Shown piece by piece: positions 34,575 through 45,203 of a DNA stretch of 64,000 nucleotides. Every line of letters begins with the position of its first letter. Position 1 is the stretch's first letter. Source of the stretch: JBEKYD01 sp052148435 (lineage in GTDB: Bacteria; Acidobacteriota; Terriglobia; Bryobacterales; Bryobacteraceae); the NCBI GenBank assembly GCA_052148435.1, contig JBKQIF010000098.1:62001-126000 (forward strand), written 5' to 3'. The translations under genes were made by a program, and so were the position numbers. The notes beneath the pieces were generated by a model. It did no database searches. It was not told the origin of the DNA and saw only the letters and a list, made by a program, of their open reading frames with translations.

Positions 34575-36366
34575 TTTCGTCGTTGCGGATGTCGATATCG
34601 GTGGTCTTCGCCGCGCCGTCCTTCTCCACCGTGACTTTGTAAGTGCCCGGCGCCAGCGAGAGCTGCGCCGGGGTGAGCCGCCCGACGGTTTTTCCGTTGA
34701 CGCGGATTGTCGCCCCCGGCGGCACGCTGCTCAGCATGAGGGTTCCCGCGTAGGCGTGCAGGATGACCGCTTCCAGTTCGAGCGGGCTGTTGCCGACGGT
34801 AGTCTCGCGGCGTTCGATCTGGTAACCCGGCATGGCGATGGAGATGGAATGTTGGCCAGGTGAGGCGTCCAGTTCGCAGGGAGTTTTGCAAGCTGTCTCG
34901 GAGCGCCCGTCCAGAGTAGCCATGGCGCCGGCGGGGCTGCTGATCACCGTGACCGGTTGGGCCGCCGGCATGGGGGTGTGCGGCGAAGCGGAGGCCGGAA
35001 CCGGGCGTGCCGGATTGGTCGGAACGGGGGCGGGCGCGGCAGGTTTGGTGGGCACAGCCGCGCCACCGGCGTCGCCGCCGGGCTTATGTACCGGCTCGGT
35101 GCTGGAAGCGGTGGACGGCGCCGGGGCCGAAGAGTCGGACGCCGCCGGCTGCGTGCCCGAGGATGCAGCGGGCGCGCCTGGAGCCGACCGCGCGACGGAG
35201 GCGGGCATGGGGCTGGGCTTTCCCCCGGAAGGGTTGGCCGGCTGGGCTGGCTGGGCGTTGTCGGCGGCGTTGCCGGAGTCGGGGACACTCGGACGCCCGT
35301 GCCACGGCGACGCTTGCCAGCCGATCAGCGCCAACAGCGCCGCTGCCAGCAGAATGGCCGCCAGAAACGGCAAAAACCCGAATTTACGCGGCCGCTCGCG
35401 ATCGCGCGTAACCGTGGTTTCGCCGCGCCGCGGGCGCCGCGCCGGTGGCAGCGCCGGAGTCGCGCCCGGCGCGCCCACCCCGGCGGCCTCCGCCATGGTG
35501 GGCTCGTTCAGGCTGCCGCCGCGCGGCATGGTTTTGAAATTCTTGACGCCGGCGCAGGCCTTCTCCAGCGCCTCGACAAATTCCTGGCAGGTGCGGTAAC
35601 GGCCGTCGGGCTTCTTGGCCAGCCCTTTCTTCAGCACGCTCTCGATTGGGCCGCCTAGGGACGGATTCAAACGATGCGGCGCCTCCGGCTCTTCCGCCAC
35701 GATCTTGTACACCACCGTAGTCAGATGCTCGCCCGTGTAGGGTTTCTCGCCCGTCAGGATTTCAAAGGCCATCACCGCCAGCGAGAACTGGTCGGAGCGG
35801 CCGTCCAGGCTCAGGCCCTGCACCTGCTCGGGCGACATGTAGTGGGGCGTGCCCACGATCGAACCGGTCATGGTGAACTGCTCGGAGGCGGTGACCTTGG
35901 CGATGCCGAAATCGCTGATCTTGGCCGTGCCATCGGCGGCAATCATGATATTGGCCGGCTTGATATCGCGATGCACGATGCCTTTCTGGTGAGCGTAATC
36001 GAGGGCCGTGGCGGTCTGGCCGAGGATGGCGAACATGCGGGCGGGCGGGAGCGGCTCCGGGGCGCTCAGCAACTGATCCAGCGTCGGCCCGTCCACATAT
36101 TCCATGGCAATGTAGGCCAGGTCGCCCTGCTGTTCCACGTCATAGACGGTGACGATGCCGGGGTGTGACAGGATGCCCGCCGAGCGCGCTTCACGGAACA
36201 GGCGCTCGCGCAAGCGCGCCTGCTCCTCCGGCGCACGCGCACCGGTCAATTGAATGGTCTTGATCGCTACCGGGCGGCCGATGTTGGGATCGATGGCATG
36301 GTAGACCACGCCCATCGCCCCGCGGCCCAACTCCCTGACGATCTTGTATCGCCCGATACGATCCAT
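34543..36366 (-). CDS. Membrane Ser/Thr protein kinase with PEGA domains
   Basis: The 607-residue protein has a PknB-like kinase domain (about 1-275): glycine loop LGRGAMGVVY, lysine K36, catalytic HRDIKPAN (D134), DFG (D152) and a GTPHYMSPE activation segment. A basic juxtamembrane region, one membrane helix (about 330-350), a long Pro/Ala/Ser linker and two PEGA-type beta domains near the C-terminus follow (VISSPAGAMATLDG; LSSVPPGATIRVNG). PEGA domains are thought to act in envelope contact. It is divergent from the histidine kinase unit, 76 bases apart, and could share signals with it. Confidence 0.9.
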   Translation of the reverse strand: MDRIGRYKIVRELGRGAMGVVYHAIDPNIGRPVAIKTIQLTGARAPEEQARLRERLFREARSAGILSHPGIVTVYDVEQQGDLAYIAMEYVDGPTLDQLLSAPEPLPPARMFAILGQTATALDYAHQKGIVHRDIKPANIMIAADGTAKISDFGIAKVTASEQFTMTGSIVGTPHYMSPEQVQGLSLDGRSDQFSLAVMAFEILTGEKPYTGEHLTTVVYKIVAEEPEAPHRLNPSLGGPIESVLKKGLAKKPDGRYRTCQEFVEALEKACAGVKNFKTMPRGGSLNEPTMAEAAGVGAPGATPALPPARRPRRGETTVTRDRERPRKFGFLPFLAAILLAAALLALIGWQASPWHGRPSVPDSGNAADNAQPAQPANPSGGKPSPMPASVARSAPGAPAASSGTQPAASDSSAPAPSTASSTEPVHKPGGDAGGAAVPTKPAAPAPVPTNPARPVPASASPHTPMPAAQPVTVISSPAGAMATLDGRSETACKTPCELDASPGQHSISIAMPGYQIERRETTVGNSPLELEAVILHAYAGTLMLSSVPPGATIRVNGKTVGRLTPAQLSLAPGTYKVTVEKDGAAKTTDIDIRNDETKLLKVLLGQ

Positions 36367-36442
36367 TACTGTCTACAGATAGCATAGCCAGCAGAGAAAG
36401 GCTGGGCGAATTTGGTGCGCCGTATTTTACAATGGTCAGTTA

Positions 36443-38401
<1,959 letters not shown>

Positions 38402-38445
38402 TAATTGTTCCCTGCAGGCACGGCCTAAGCTAGAATAAACTCAAC

Positions 38446-39948
38446 ATGCCTGGTGAGCCGATATTGGTTGTCGACGATACTCCGGTAAACCTGAAACTCA
38501 CTCGTATACTGCTCGTCAACGAGGGATACAAGGTGATGACCGCGACTACCGCGGAAGAAGCGCTGGAGCTATTGAAAAGCTTTCATCCATACCTGGTGCT
38601 TACCGATATCCAACTCCCGGGTATGGACGGCCTGGAGTTGACCCGCCGCATCCGCAAGGATCCGAATCTGAAAGACCTGGTGGTGGTGGCGCTGACGGCT
38701 TTCGCCATGAAGGGCGACGAGCAGAAGGCCATCGATGCCGGTTGCGACGGTTATATCACCAAACCCATCGATACGCGCACGTTGGGCACCCGGTTGCGCG
38801 AGCACCTGGGCCGGCGTAACGAAGCCGCGGCCGCACCGCCGAGAGGCGAAGTGGCGGCCATTCCGGAAGCGGACATGCAGGCGCTGCGCCGCGTATTTCT
38901 TGGCGAGGGGCGGGACAAGTCGCGCCAGCTCCTGCTCGACCTGGACGGCCATTTTAGCGCCAACGACGCTGCCAAGCTGGTTCACCAATGGGTGGGAACC
39001 GGGGGACTGTTGGGTTACACGGCCATCAGCCGGCTGGCGCGGGAAGCCGAAGCGATTCTACTCGATCGGCCCTTGGACAATGCCCAGTTGCGCGAATCTC
39101 TTACGGCGCTGGCGCTGGCTTTCTCCAGCCCGCGGGAGGCGCGCGATATACCCGTTCCGGAGTACGTTTCGCACGCGCTTGCCGGGAAGCGGGTCGCAGC
39201 CGTGGGCTTGCCGGCCGCCGAAGAGGAGCGTCTGGGCATCGCCCTGGAACGTGCGCGTGCAGTGGCCACGTTTTTCGAAGCTGCTTCGGAGCCCACCGAC
39301 GAGGACGCGCTATCCGCCGACCTGGCAGTGATCTTCGTGGCGCCGGAAGTGAATACGGAAGCATGGCTCGACTCGAACGCGCCGGTATGGAAGCGGATGC
39401 CGGTGGTGCTGGTGGGAAGCCGCGATCACCTGTTGGCGCTGGACCCGAAGGTGCAGGCACTGGCACGGGAATTCCTGATGGACGCCTGGCAACCGGAGGA
39501 GGCCCTGGTGCGGTTGAGCCTGGCACAGATCGAAAAGCCGGCCGCGGGCGCACGCCCCATTCCGTTATCTCCCATGGCGCCCATCGCGCGGGCGCGCGTG
39601 GTCATCGCCGACGACGACCCTACGGTGCGGGCGCTGGTCAGTACCACGCTGAAGAATTTCGGTTTCGATATCGAGGCCGTGCCGGACGGCACTGCGGCGC
39701 TCGAAACCATCCGCCGCCTCAAGCCCGATATTGCGGTCTTGGACGTCAGCATGCCGGGGATGGACGGCTACGAGGTGCTGGCGGCGTTGCGCAAGGAATC
39801 CATTCCGGTGCGGGTGATGCTGCTGACCGCGCGCCAGCAGGAAAGTGACGTCATTCGTGGTTTTTCGTTGGGAGCCGACGACTACGTGGTCAAGCCGTTC
39901 GGCCCCATGGAACTGGTTGCCCGCCTAAAACGACTTGTTTCGCGATGA
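38446..39948 (+). CDS. Response regulator with receiver, HPt-like, pseudo-receiver and receiver domains
   Basis: The 500-residue protein has an N-terminal receiver (D10/D11, acceptor D54, T84, K106), then an HPt-like helix with H180 in LVHQWVGTGGLLG, where the usual lysine after histidine is altered. A pseudo-receiver (about 247-365, VAAVGLPAAEE...VLVGSRDHLL) has lost the phospho-acceptor. A C-terminal receiver (D389-D391, acceptor D433, T461, K483) is intact. There is no DNA-binding output, so it probably acts by phosphotransfer or protein contact. Its stop overlaps the next gene's ATG by four bases. Confidence 0.85.
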   Translation: MPGEPILVVDDTPVNLKLTRILLVNEGYKVMTATTAEEALELLKSFHPYLVLTDIQLPGMDGLELTRRIRKDPNLKDLVVVALTAFAMKGDEQKAIDAGCDGYITKPIDTRTLGTRLREHLGRRNEAAAAPPRGEVAAIPEADMQALRRVFLGEGRDKSRQLLLDLDGHFSANDAAKLVHQWVGTGGLLGYTAISRLAREAEAILLDRPLDNAQLRESLTALALAFSSPREARDIPVPEYVSHALAGKRVAAVGLPAAEEERLGIALERARAVATFFEAASEPTDEDALSADLAVIFVAPEVNTEAWLDSNAPVWKRMPVVLVGSRDHLLALDPKVQALAREFLMDAWQPEEALVRLSLAQIEKPAAGARPIPLSPMAPIARARVVIADDDPTVRALVSTTLKNFGFDIEAVPDGTAALETIRRLKPDIAVLDVSMPGMDGYEVLAALRKESIPVRVMLLTARQQESDVIRGFSLGADDYVVKPFGPMELVARLKRLVSR

Positions 39949-41021
39949 CCGCGGTTCTACGCATCGTCTCCGCCCTGCTGGGCCTCTACGCACTCTGGGT
40001 GGCGGGGATGTTCGGTGTGTCGTTGGCCCGGGCCCGGCAATCCCGGAAACGGAAACGGCGCTATGCCGAGATTGAGCCGCGGATTCGCCAGTTGCTCATC
40101 GAAAATATCGCGGGCAGCGACAACGTGGACCAGATTCGTGAGCTGGCGGGGCCGGATCGCGCCGCAGTCGACCACGTCCTGACGGAATTCGAAGGGAAGG
40201 TCGCCGGAACCGCCCGAGACCGCTTGTGCGAGGCCGCCATCGGCCTGGGGGTGGTGCATGGCTGGATCCACGACACGCGCTCGCGCGACCCGATGGATCG
40301 GCGCAGAGCGTTCAAGGGCTTGGCGTTTGTGACCTCGTTCGAGCCGTGCCGGCGGCTGAGCGGCGAGATGCCCCTGCTGGCCCTGAACGACGCCGACCGG
40401 GAGGTGCGCGTGGCTGCCGCGCGCGCTGTGCTGCATTCCGGGGTCCCGAAACAGTTCGAACAGGTCTTCGATATGGCGATGGAGAACAACCTGCTATCGC
40501 GTATCCGCCTCACCGAGGAATTACGCTGTCAGGCGCTGCCGCTCTGCGAGGGGGCGATTCCCCGTGCGCTGAACGGAAAAGATCCGGGGCGGACCCTGGT
40601 GGCGCTGCAGTTGCTGGTTGCCTGGGAGCGAGCTCTGCCCGTCGAAAACCTGCACGCTTTGCTGATGCACGCGGACCCGGGCATCCGGGCAAACGCTCTA
40701 GCCCTGGCGCCGCTGGTCCCGGCTTCCGCGGATCATGAAGCAGCCATCCTCGATTCCCTCCGCAACACCGACCCGGAAGTGTTCTGCGCCGCCGCCCGCG
40801 CGGCGGCACGCATGAAACTCGCAAATGCCATTCCGCTGCTGGCTCGCGCCCTGCGGGTGGGGAGCGCCGAGCAAATGCGCACAGCGGCCGCTGCCCTGGC
40901 TGAGTTGCCTCCCATGGGATTGAGCGCGTTGAGCGACCTGGCGTCCAGCGAAAACGAAGCTACGGCTGCCGCCGCCGCCGAAGCCCTGGAACGGTTCGAA
41001 CACGGAGCGAGGCTCGAATGA
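39945..41021 (+). CDS. HEAT-repeat membrane-anchored protein
   Basis: A 358-residue protein with an N-terminal membrane helix (about 5-27, IVSALLGLYALWVAGMFGVSL), a basic stretch (SRKRKRR), then helical repeats of HEAT type, e.g. DREVRVAAARAVLHSG, DPGIRANALALAPLV, DPEVFCAAARAAARM and AEQMRTAAAALAEL. It is probably a cytoplasmic protein-binding scaffold on the membrane. Four-base overlaps at both ends couple it to the response regulator upstream and the glycosyltransferase-like gene downstream, suggesting that all act in one complex. Confidence 0.82.
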   Translation: MTAVLRIVSALLGLYALWVAGMFGVSLARARQSRKRKRRYAEIEPRIRQLLIENIAGSDNVDQIRELAGPDRAAVDHVLTEFEGKVAGTARDRLCEAAIGLGVVHGWIHDTRSRDPMDRRRAFKGLAFVTSFEPCRRLSGEMPLLALNDADREVRVAAARAVLHSGVPKQFEQVFDMAMENNLLSRIRLTEELRCQALPLCEGAIPRALNGKDPGRTLVALQLLVAWERALPVENLHALLMHADPGIRANALALAPLVPASADHEAAILDSLRNTDPEVFCAAARAAARMKLANAIPLLARALRVGSAEQMRTAAAALAELPPMGLSALSDLASSENEATAAAAAEALERFEHGARLE

Positions 41022-42292
41022 ACCTGCCTGCGGACTGGGCCGCCGCCGCCCTGACCGCGGTGGCACTGCTGCTGACGCTGGCCGGAGTGGCGGCTTTCGG
41101 GACACTCGTCAAGGGCTGTTTGGTGCTGCGGCGGTTGCAGCGCCGCAATCCGGACGAGAGCGGCAACGTGCTGCTGAAATCTCCGTTGGTGCCCGCGGTC
41201 TCCGTGCTGGTGGTGTGCCGCGACGCCTCGCCGGCCGCACGCGCTTTTGTGCGCCGTCTGGTCTGCCTGGACTTCGGCCGTTTGGAAACCGTGCTGGTGC
41301 TGGAGAACCCGGGAGAGGCCGACCGGGACACCTGGTCCGACAAATTTCGTCTCCGGCGCTCTTCGCGCGTGCCGGGAACGCTGCCATCCGCCAAGGTTCG
41401 CGCCGTCTATCAATCGCTCGATCCAGTGCGGATGGTGGTAGTGGAAACCGAAGGCGGAAGGCGATCCGAGGCCTGGAACGCGGCGGCTAATGCGGCCCGG
41501 TCCCCCGTGCTGGCGCTATTCGAGCCAAATAGCGAGTTCCCGCAGGATGCGTTGCTCACCCTCATCCGGCCCATGTTGGAGGATCCGGCCGGCACGGTGG
41601 CGGTTTGTGGAGGCGCCCCGGGCCCGCTCGGCGAGTCCTGGGCAGCCCGCTTTTGGGGGTTGGAAGAAATCCGTATCCGGCTGGGACGCGTGGCAGCCGC
41701 CGCCGGCTGGGACCGGCTGGTGCCCTTTCCAGGCAGCGCGTTGCTGGTGCGTGCGGATGCGATCGTCGAAGCCGGCGGTTTTCGCGACGGTCCCCTCGAC
41801 ACTGTCCTGGCCCTGCGGAAGCGTCCGCCAGCCGCCGGCAAACCGGCGCATGTGGCGCTGGTCCCCGATCCGGTCAGCTACTGCCTCTCGCCGCGGAGCT
41901 TGGCGGAACTGCATCGCACGGTCAGCCGCGATCAGCACGCGCTGGCGCATGCGGTGCGCATGGAGGGGTTGGGTGGAATGGCTTGGGTTCTGCCTGCCTT
42001 GGTGGGTTGGCGCCTGCTCCTGCCGCTGGTTGAAACCGGTGCGTATCTGGTGTTGGCGGCAGCGGTCGTCACCGGCCACGCAAGCAGCACGCTGATCGTG
42101 CTGGTAATTATGGCCACATTGGGAACGGGCGCGCTGGTATCGATGGCAGCCGTGGTGCTGCGGGAACTGGCTCAGTATGAGGCGTCGGATCCGGCCGAAC
42201 TAGTGAAGTTATTTGCCGCAGCCATGCTGGAAGGCTTGGGATACCGGCAACTCCGCAATTTGTGGCTGATCGCCGGCTTCTTTGGGAACTAA
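41018..42292 (+). CDS. Degenerate family 2 glycosyltransferase-like membrane protein
   Basis: The 424-residue protein has an N-terminal membrane helix (about 8-36), a GT2-like Rossmann core (VPAVSVLVVCRD; RRSEAWNAAANAARSPVLALFEP) and C-terminal membrane helices (about 320-386). The DxD metal motif position reads LFEPNSEF, the ED acid pair region reads DGPLDTVLAL and the QxxRW motif is replaced by RDQHAL. It therefore looks like a GT2-fold membrane protein without catalytic residues, either a pseudoenzyme or a strongly diverged enzyme. It ends the signalling operon and is convergent with a small secreted protein gene. Confidence 0.7.
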   Translation: MNLPADWAAAALTAVALLLTLAGVAAFGTLVKGCLVLRRLQRRNPDESGNVLLKSPLVPAVSVLVVCRDASPAARAFVRRLVCLDFGRLETVLVLENPGEADRDTWSDKFRLRRSSRVPGTLPSAKVRAVYQSLDPVRMVVVETEGGRRSEAWNAAANAARSPVLALFEPNSEFPQDALLTLIRPMLEDPAGTVAVCGGAPGPLGESWAARFWGLEEIRIRLGRVAAAAGWDRLVPFPGSALLVRADAIVEAGGFRDGPLDTVLALRKRPPAAGKPAHVALVPDPVSYCLSPRSLAELHRTVSRDQHALAHAVRMEGLGGMAWVLPALVGWRLLLPLVETGAYLVLAAAVVTGHASSTLIVLVIMATLGTGALVSMAAVVLRELAQYEASDPAELVKLFAAAMLEGLGYRQLRNLWLIAGFFGN

Positions 42293-42372
42293 ACCCGGGG
42301 AAAACCAAGGGGAAAAGTAGCCCGGAGACCGGGTTTGGCCGGCCTCCGAGCGCAAGACCCTGAGGCAACCTC

Positions 42373-42390
42373 CCTCCGCCATGGCGGAGG
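42373..42390. terminator. Perfect 18-base palindrome between convergent genes
   Basis: CCTCCGCCA pairs with TGGCGGAGG without a loop gap. Ten bases on, GGCGATCCACTA is present twice in tandem (42400-42411 and 42412-42423). No T-run is present on either strand, so factor-independent termination is not certain. Confidence 0.45.
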
Positions 42391-42425
42391 TGGTGGCTTG
42401 GCGATCCACTAGGCGATCCACTAGC

Positions 42426-42770
42426 CTAGGGATTCAGCGTAACTTTGGTTTTCGTGCCGCCGAGTTCGATTTCGGCGATGTTCTGTTTGTCTCCATCGCG
42501 CGTCAAACGCACTGCGGTGATATCAAATTTCTGGTCTACGCTTTCGATTTTGGCCGGTACAACAACCGACTGCTTGCCTTGCGTGAGGGTGGCCTTCGAA
42601 TCCACGAAGTCGAGGCTGAGGACGCAGTCGCCCGCTTTGAATTCGGTGCCATTGAGCACGGCGGGCCGGAACAGGGTGATCTTGTAATTGGAATGCCCGG
42701 TGGGCAGAGTTCCCGCGACCGCCGCTGCGATCGCCAGGACGGCGAGGATCAGGACAAGTTTCTTAACCAT
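42426..42770 (-). CDS. Small secreted protein of unknown function
   Basis: The 114-residue product has a signal peptide (VKKLVLILAVLAIAAAVAG) and a mature part of about 92 residues with a beta-rich pattern (YKITLFRPAVLNGTEFKAGDCVLSLDF, quoted as two strands; KQSVVVPAKIE; IAEIELGGTKTKVTL). ATG 42770 has GGAG seven bases upstream. I recognise similar short proteins from Acidobacteria but no function. It has a single cysteine and stands alone. Confidence 0.75.
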   Translation of the reverse strand: MVKKLVLILAVLAIAAAVAGTLPTGHSNYKITLFRPAVLNGTEFKAGDCVLSLDFVDSKATLTQGKQSVVVPAKIESVDQKFDITAVRLTRDGDKQNIAEIELGGTKTKVTLNP

Positions 42771-42866
42771 AAGCAACTCCTAAACGGAGTTTAGCACCAC
42801 TTTATCGTGGTTGCCAATACCCTCATTTACGGGGAACCGCAATACTGCCGGGCCCGCGTCAGGAAC

Positions 42867-44006
42867 TCAAAGGGCCGCCAGGAGCTTGGCCAGCAGGGCC
42901 GTGCGGTCGGCGATGCGATTAATGAGGATGTTCTCATTGGCCGCGTGTGCGCCCTCACCGGCCGCTCCCAGGCCATCCAAGGTCGGCACTCCAAGTGCCG
43001 CGGTGAAGTTGCCGTCGGAACCGCCGCCGGAGTGCGACTCCTCCACCGTCACTCCCATCCCGGCTCCCAGCTCTTGCGCCAGGCGAAACAGCCGCACCGT
43101 GCCCGGGGTGCGTTCCATGGGGGGACGGTTCAATCCGCCGCTAACCTCGACGCGGCATCGCGTGTCGAAGGCTCCGAGACGATGGAATTTCCGCTCCAGG
43201 GAGGCGGCGTCGCGCAGGCGCGGCACGCGCACGTCCACTTCGGCGCGCGCGGTTTCGGCAATTACGTTGGAGCGCGTGCCGCCGGCAATCACACCGGGAT
43301 TGACGGTGATGCCGCGTTCCGGATTGGTGAAGCCGGCGATGCGCTGGATCTGACGCGCCAGTTCCAGTACGGCGCTGGCGCCGGCCGAAAAATCGACGCC
43401 CGCGTGCGCCGCCCTGCCATGTACCGTCACGGCGAACACGCCCACGCCTTTGCGCGCGGTCTTGAGTTTGCCGGACAAGCCGGTTCCGGGCTCCAGAACC
43501 AGCACGGCGCGGCTCGCGCGGGCGTTGGTTTCGGTCAGTGTGCGAGAACTCGGGCTGCCCACCTCTTCGTCTGAATTGAGCTGCAGCAAGACGCGCGAAG
43601 GCACGGGAATTTCCAACTCTCCGAGGGCGCGGACGGCGAAGACAAAAGACGCGATGCCGGCCTTCATATCGAGCACGCCCGGTCCCCACAGCCGGCCGCG
43701 GGCGCGGCGAAACGGCATGCTGCGCAGCGTGCCCAGCGGCCAGACCGTATCGGAGTGCCCCAGCACGAGCACCTGCCCGTTTTTCCGGCGTCCGGGCAGA
43801 CGCATTTCACAGCTCAGGTGCGGGCCGAACGTGCCGCCGGCGTGCTTGCGAATGCTCCCCATCGGCGCCAGCGTATCGGAGACCAGTTCCACGAAACGCC
43901 CCACCGCGGTGGCATCGTCGCTCGGCGACTCCACTTCCACCAGTGAGGCCAGCAGCGCAATGAGAGCTTCCCGCTGGTGCCGGATATGACGAAGGATTGG
44001 GTCCAC
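42867..44006 (-). CDS. M20 family metallopeptidase (glutamate carboxypeptidase-like)
   Basis: A 379-residue di-zinc peptidase. Metal and catalytic residues are H84 in LGHSDTV, D113 in GPGVLDMKAG, E147/E148 in NSDEEVG, an Asp/Glu in VLEPGTG and a C-terminal histidine in EGAHAANE. The dimerisation domain (TVHGRAAHAGVDF) is present. The layout resembles carboxypeptidase G2, cleaving C-terminal glutamate from peptides or folates, but substrate is inferred. No signal peptide is seen. The start codon appears to be GTG 44006. Confidence 0.88.
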   Translation of the reverse strand: MDPILRHIRHQREALIALLASLVEVESPSDDATAVGRFVELVSDTLAPMGSIRKHAGGTFGPHLSCEMRLPGRRKNGQVLVLGHSDTVWPLGTLRSMPFRRARGRLWGPGVLDMKAGIASFVFAVRALGELEIPVPSRVLLQLNSDEEVGSPSSRTLTETNARASRAVLVLEPGTGLSGKLKTARKGVGVFAVTVHGRAAHAGVDFSAGASAVLELARQIQRIAGFTNPERGITVNPGVIAGGTRSNVIAETARAEVDVRVPRLRDAASLERKFHRLGAFDTRCRVEVSGGLNRPPMERTPGTVRLFRLAQELGAGMGVTVEESHSGGGSDGNFTAALGVPTLDGLGAAGEGAHAANENILINRIADRTALLAKLLAAL

Positions 44007-44058
44007 GGAGGCTATCTTAGTACACCGCTTGAGAGATTCGGCGGCGCATCGGGGGCTT

Positions 44059-45081
44059 TCAGCGGTCAGCCAAACCGGGCTGAGCCGATGGCCGATCGCC
44101 TATCTCGATCCCCAGCGCACGGCAATCGTTCGCCACCATCTCGCGCACAATTCCTTCAAACCCGGTCTGAAATTTCCAGCCGAAAACGCGCTGTGCTTTG
44201 GAGGCGTCGCCTTGCAGAATGTTCACTTCCGCCGGGCGGAACAACTGCGGATCCGGCACCACGTATTTCTCGTAGTCCAAACCGGCCAGGCGGAAAGCCA
44301 GGTCGACGAACTCGCGGACGGAATGGGTTTCCCCGGTGGCGATGACATAATCGTCGGGTTCGGGCTGCTGCAGCATTTGCCACATCGCCCGGACATACTC
44401 CTTGGCGTGGCCCCAGTCCCGCTTCGCCTCCAGGTTGCCCAAGGGGAGCTTATCGGCTTTGCCCGCCGCGATCCGCGCCGCGCCGGAGGTAATCTTGCGG
44501 GTCACGAATTCGTAGCCGCGCCGCGGGGATTCGTGGTTGAACATGATGCCGCTGGAAGCGTGCATGCCATACGCCTCGCGATAATTCCGCGTCAGCTCGA
44601 AACCCGCCACCTTGCTGATTCCGTAACTGGAACGTGGGTGAAACGGGGTGCGTTCGTTCTGCGGAACGTACTCGGCTTTGCCGAACATTTCGCTCGACCC
44701 GGAAAAGTAAAAATGGCATCGGGGAGCCAGGTTCTTGAGCGTGGCCAGCAGGTAATGGGTGCCGTTGATATTGGTCTGCAAGGTAGAAAATTCGTCGTCG
44801 AACGAGTAACTGACGAAACTCTGGGCGGCCAGGTGATAGCATTCGTCGGGACGCACCTTGTCGACCACCTGGTGCAGGCTGGCGTAGCTTTCGAGCGAAG
44901 CCGCGTGGAACTGGATGCGGTCGCGAATTCCGGCGAGCCGGCGGAGGCGGTTCTCCGGATCCTCGAGCGCCACGCGGCGCACGATACCGTGCACTTCGTA
45001 ACCCTTGTCCAGAAGGAGTTCCGAGAGGTAAGAGCCGTCCTGCCCGGTGATGCCGGTAATCAGGGCGCGTTTCGCCGCCAT
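44059..45081 (-). CDS. gmd: GDP-mannose 4,6-dehydratase
   Basis: The 340-residue extended short-chain dehydrogenase converts GDP-mannose to GDP-4-keto-6-deoxymannose, precursor of GDP-fucose, rhamnose or perosamine. The Rossmann motif GITGQDGSYL (10-19), the catalytic S129/S130, Y153 and K157 (SSYGISK), and the RRGYEFVTRKI segment typical of Gmd are present. Length is normal. No fcl or rmd partner gene is adjacent, so the next step must be encoded elsewhere. Confidence 0.93.
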   Translation of the reverse strand: MAAKRALITGITGQDGSYLSELLLDKGYEVHGIVRRVALEDPENRLRRLAGIRDRIQFHAASLESYASLHQVVDKVRPDECYHLAAQSFVSYSFDDEFSTLQTNINGTHYLLATLKNLAPRCHFYFSGSSEMFGKAEYVPQNERTPFHPRSSYGISKVAGFELTRNYREAYGMHASSGIMFNHESPRRGYEFVTRKITSGAARIAAGKADKLPLGNLEAKRDWGHAKEYVRAMWQMLQQPEPDDYVIATGETHSVREFVDLAFRLAGLDYEKYVVPDPQLFRPAEVNILQGDASKAQRVFGWKFQTGFEGIVREMVANDCRALGIEIGDRPSAQPGLADR

Positions 45082-45203
45082 GAGCTATTGATGGTAGCAC
45101 CGGAAAACGGAACCGGAAAATGCCCTGGCCCCAAAACCTCCAAGCCGGCGAAAGAAAACGCCAAGCGCTCCACTTGGAGCCGCGACCCGGATGGGCGCAT
45201 TTC

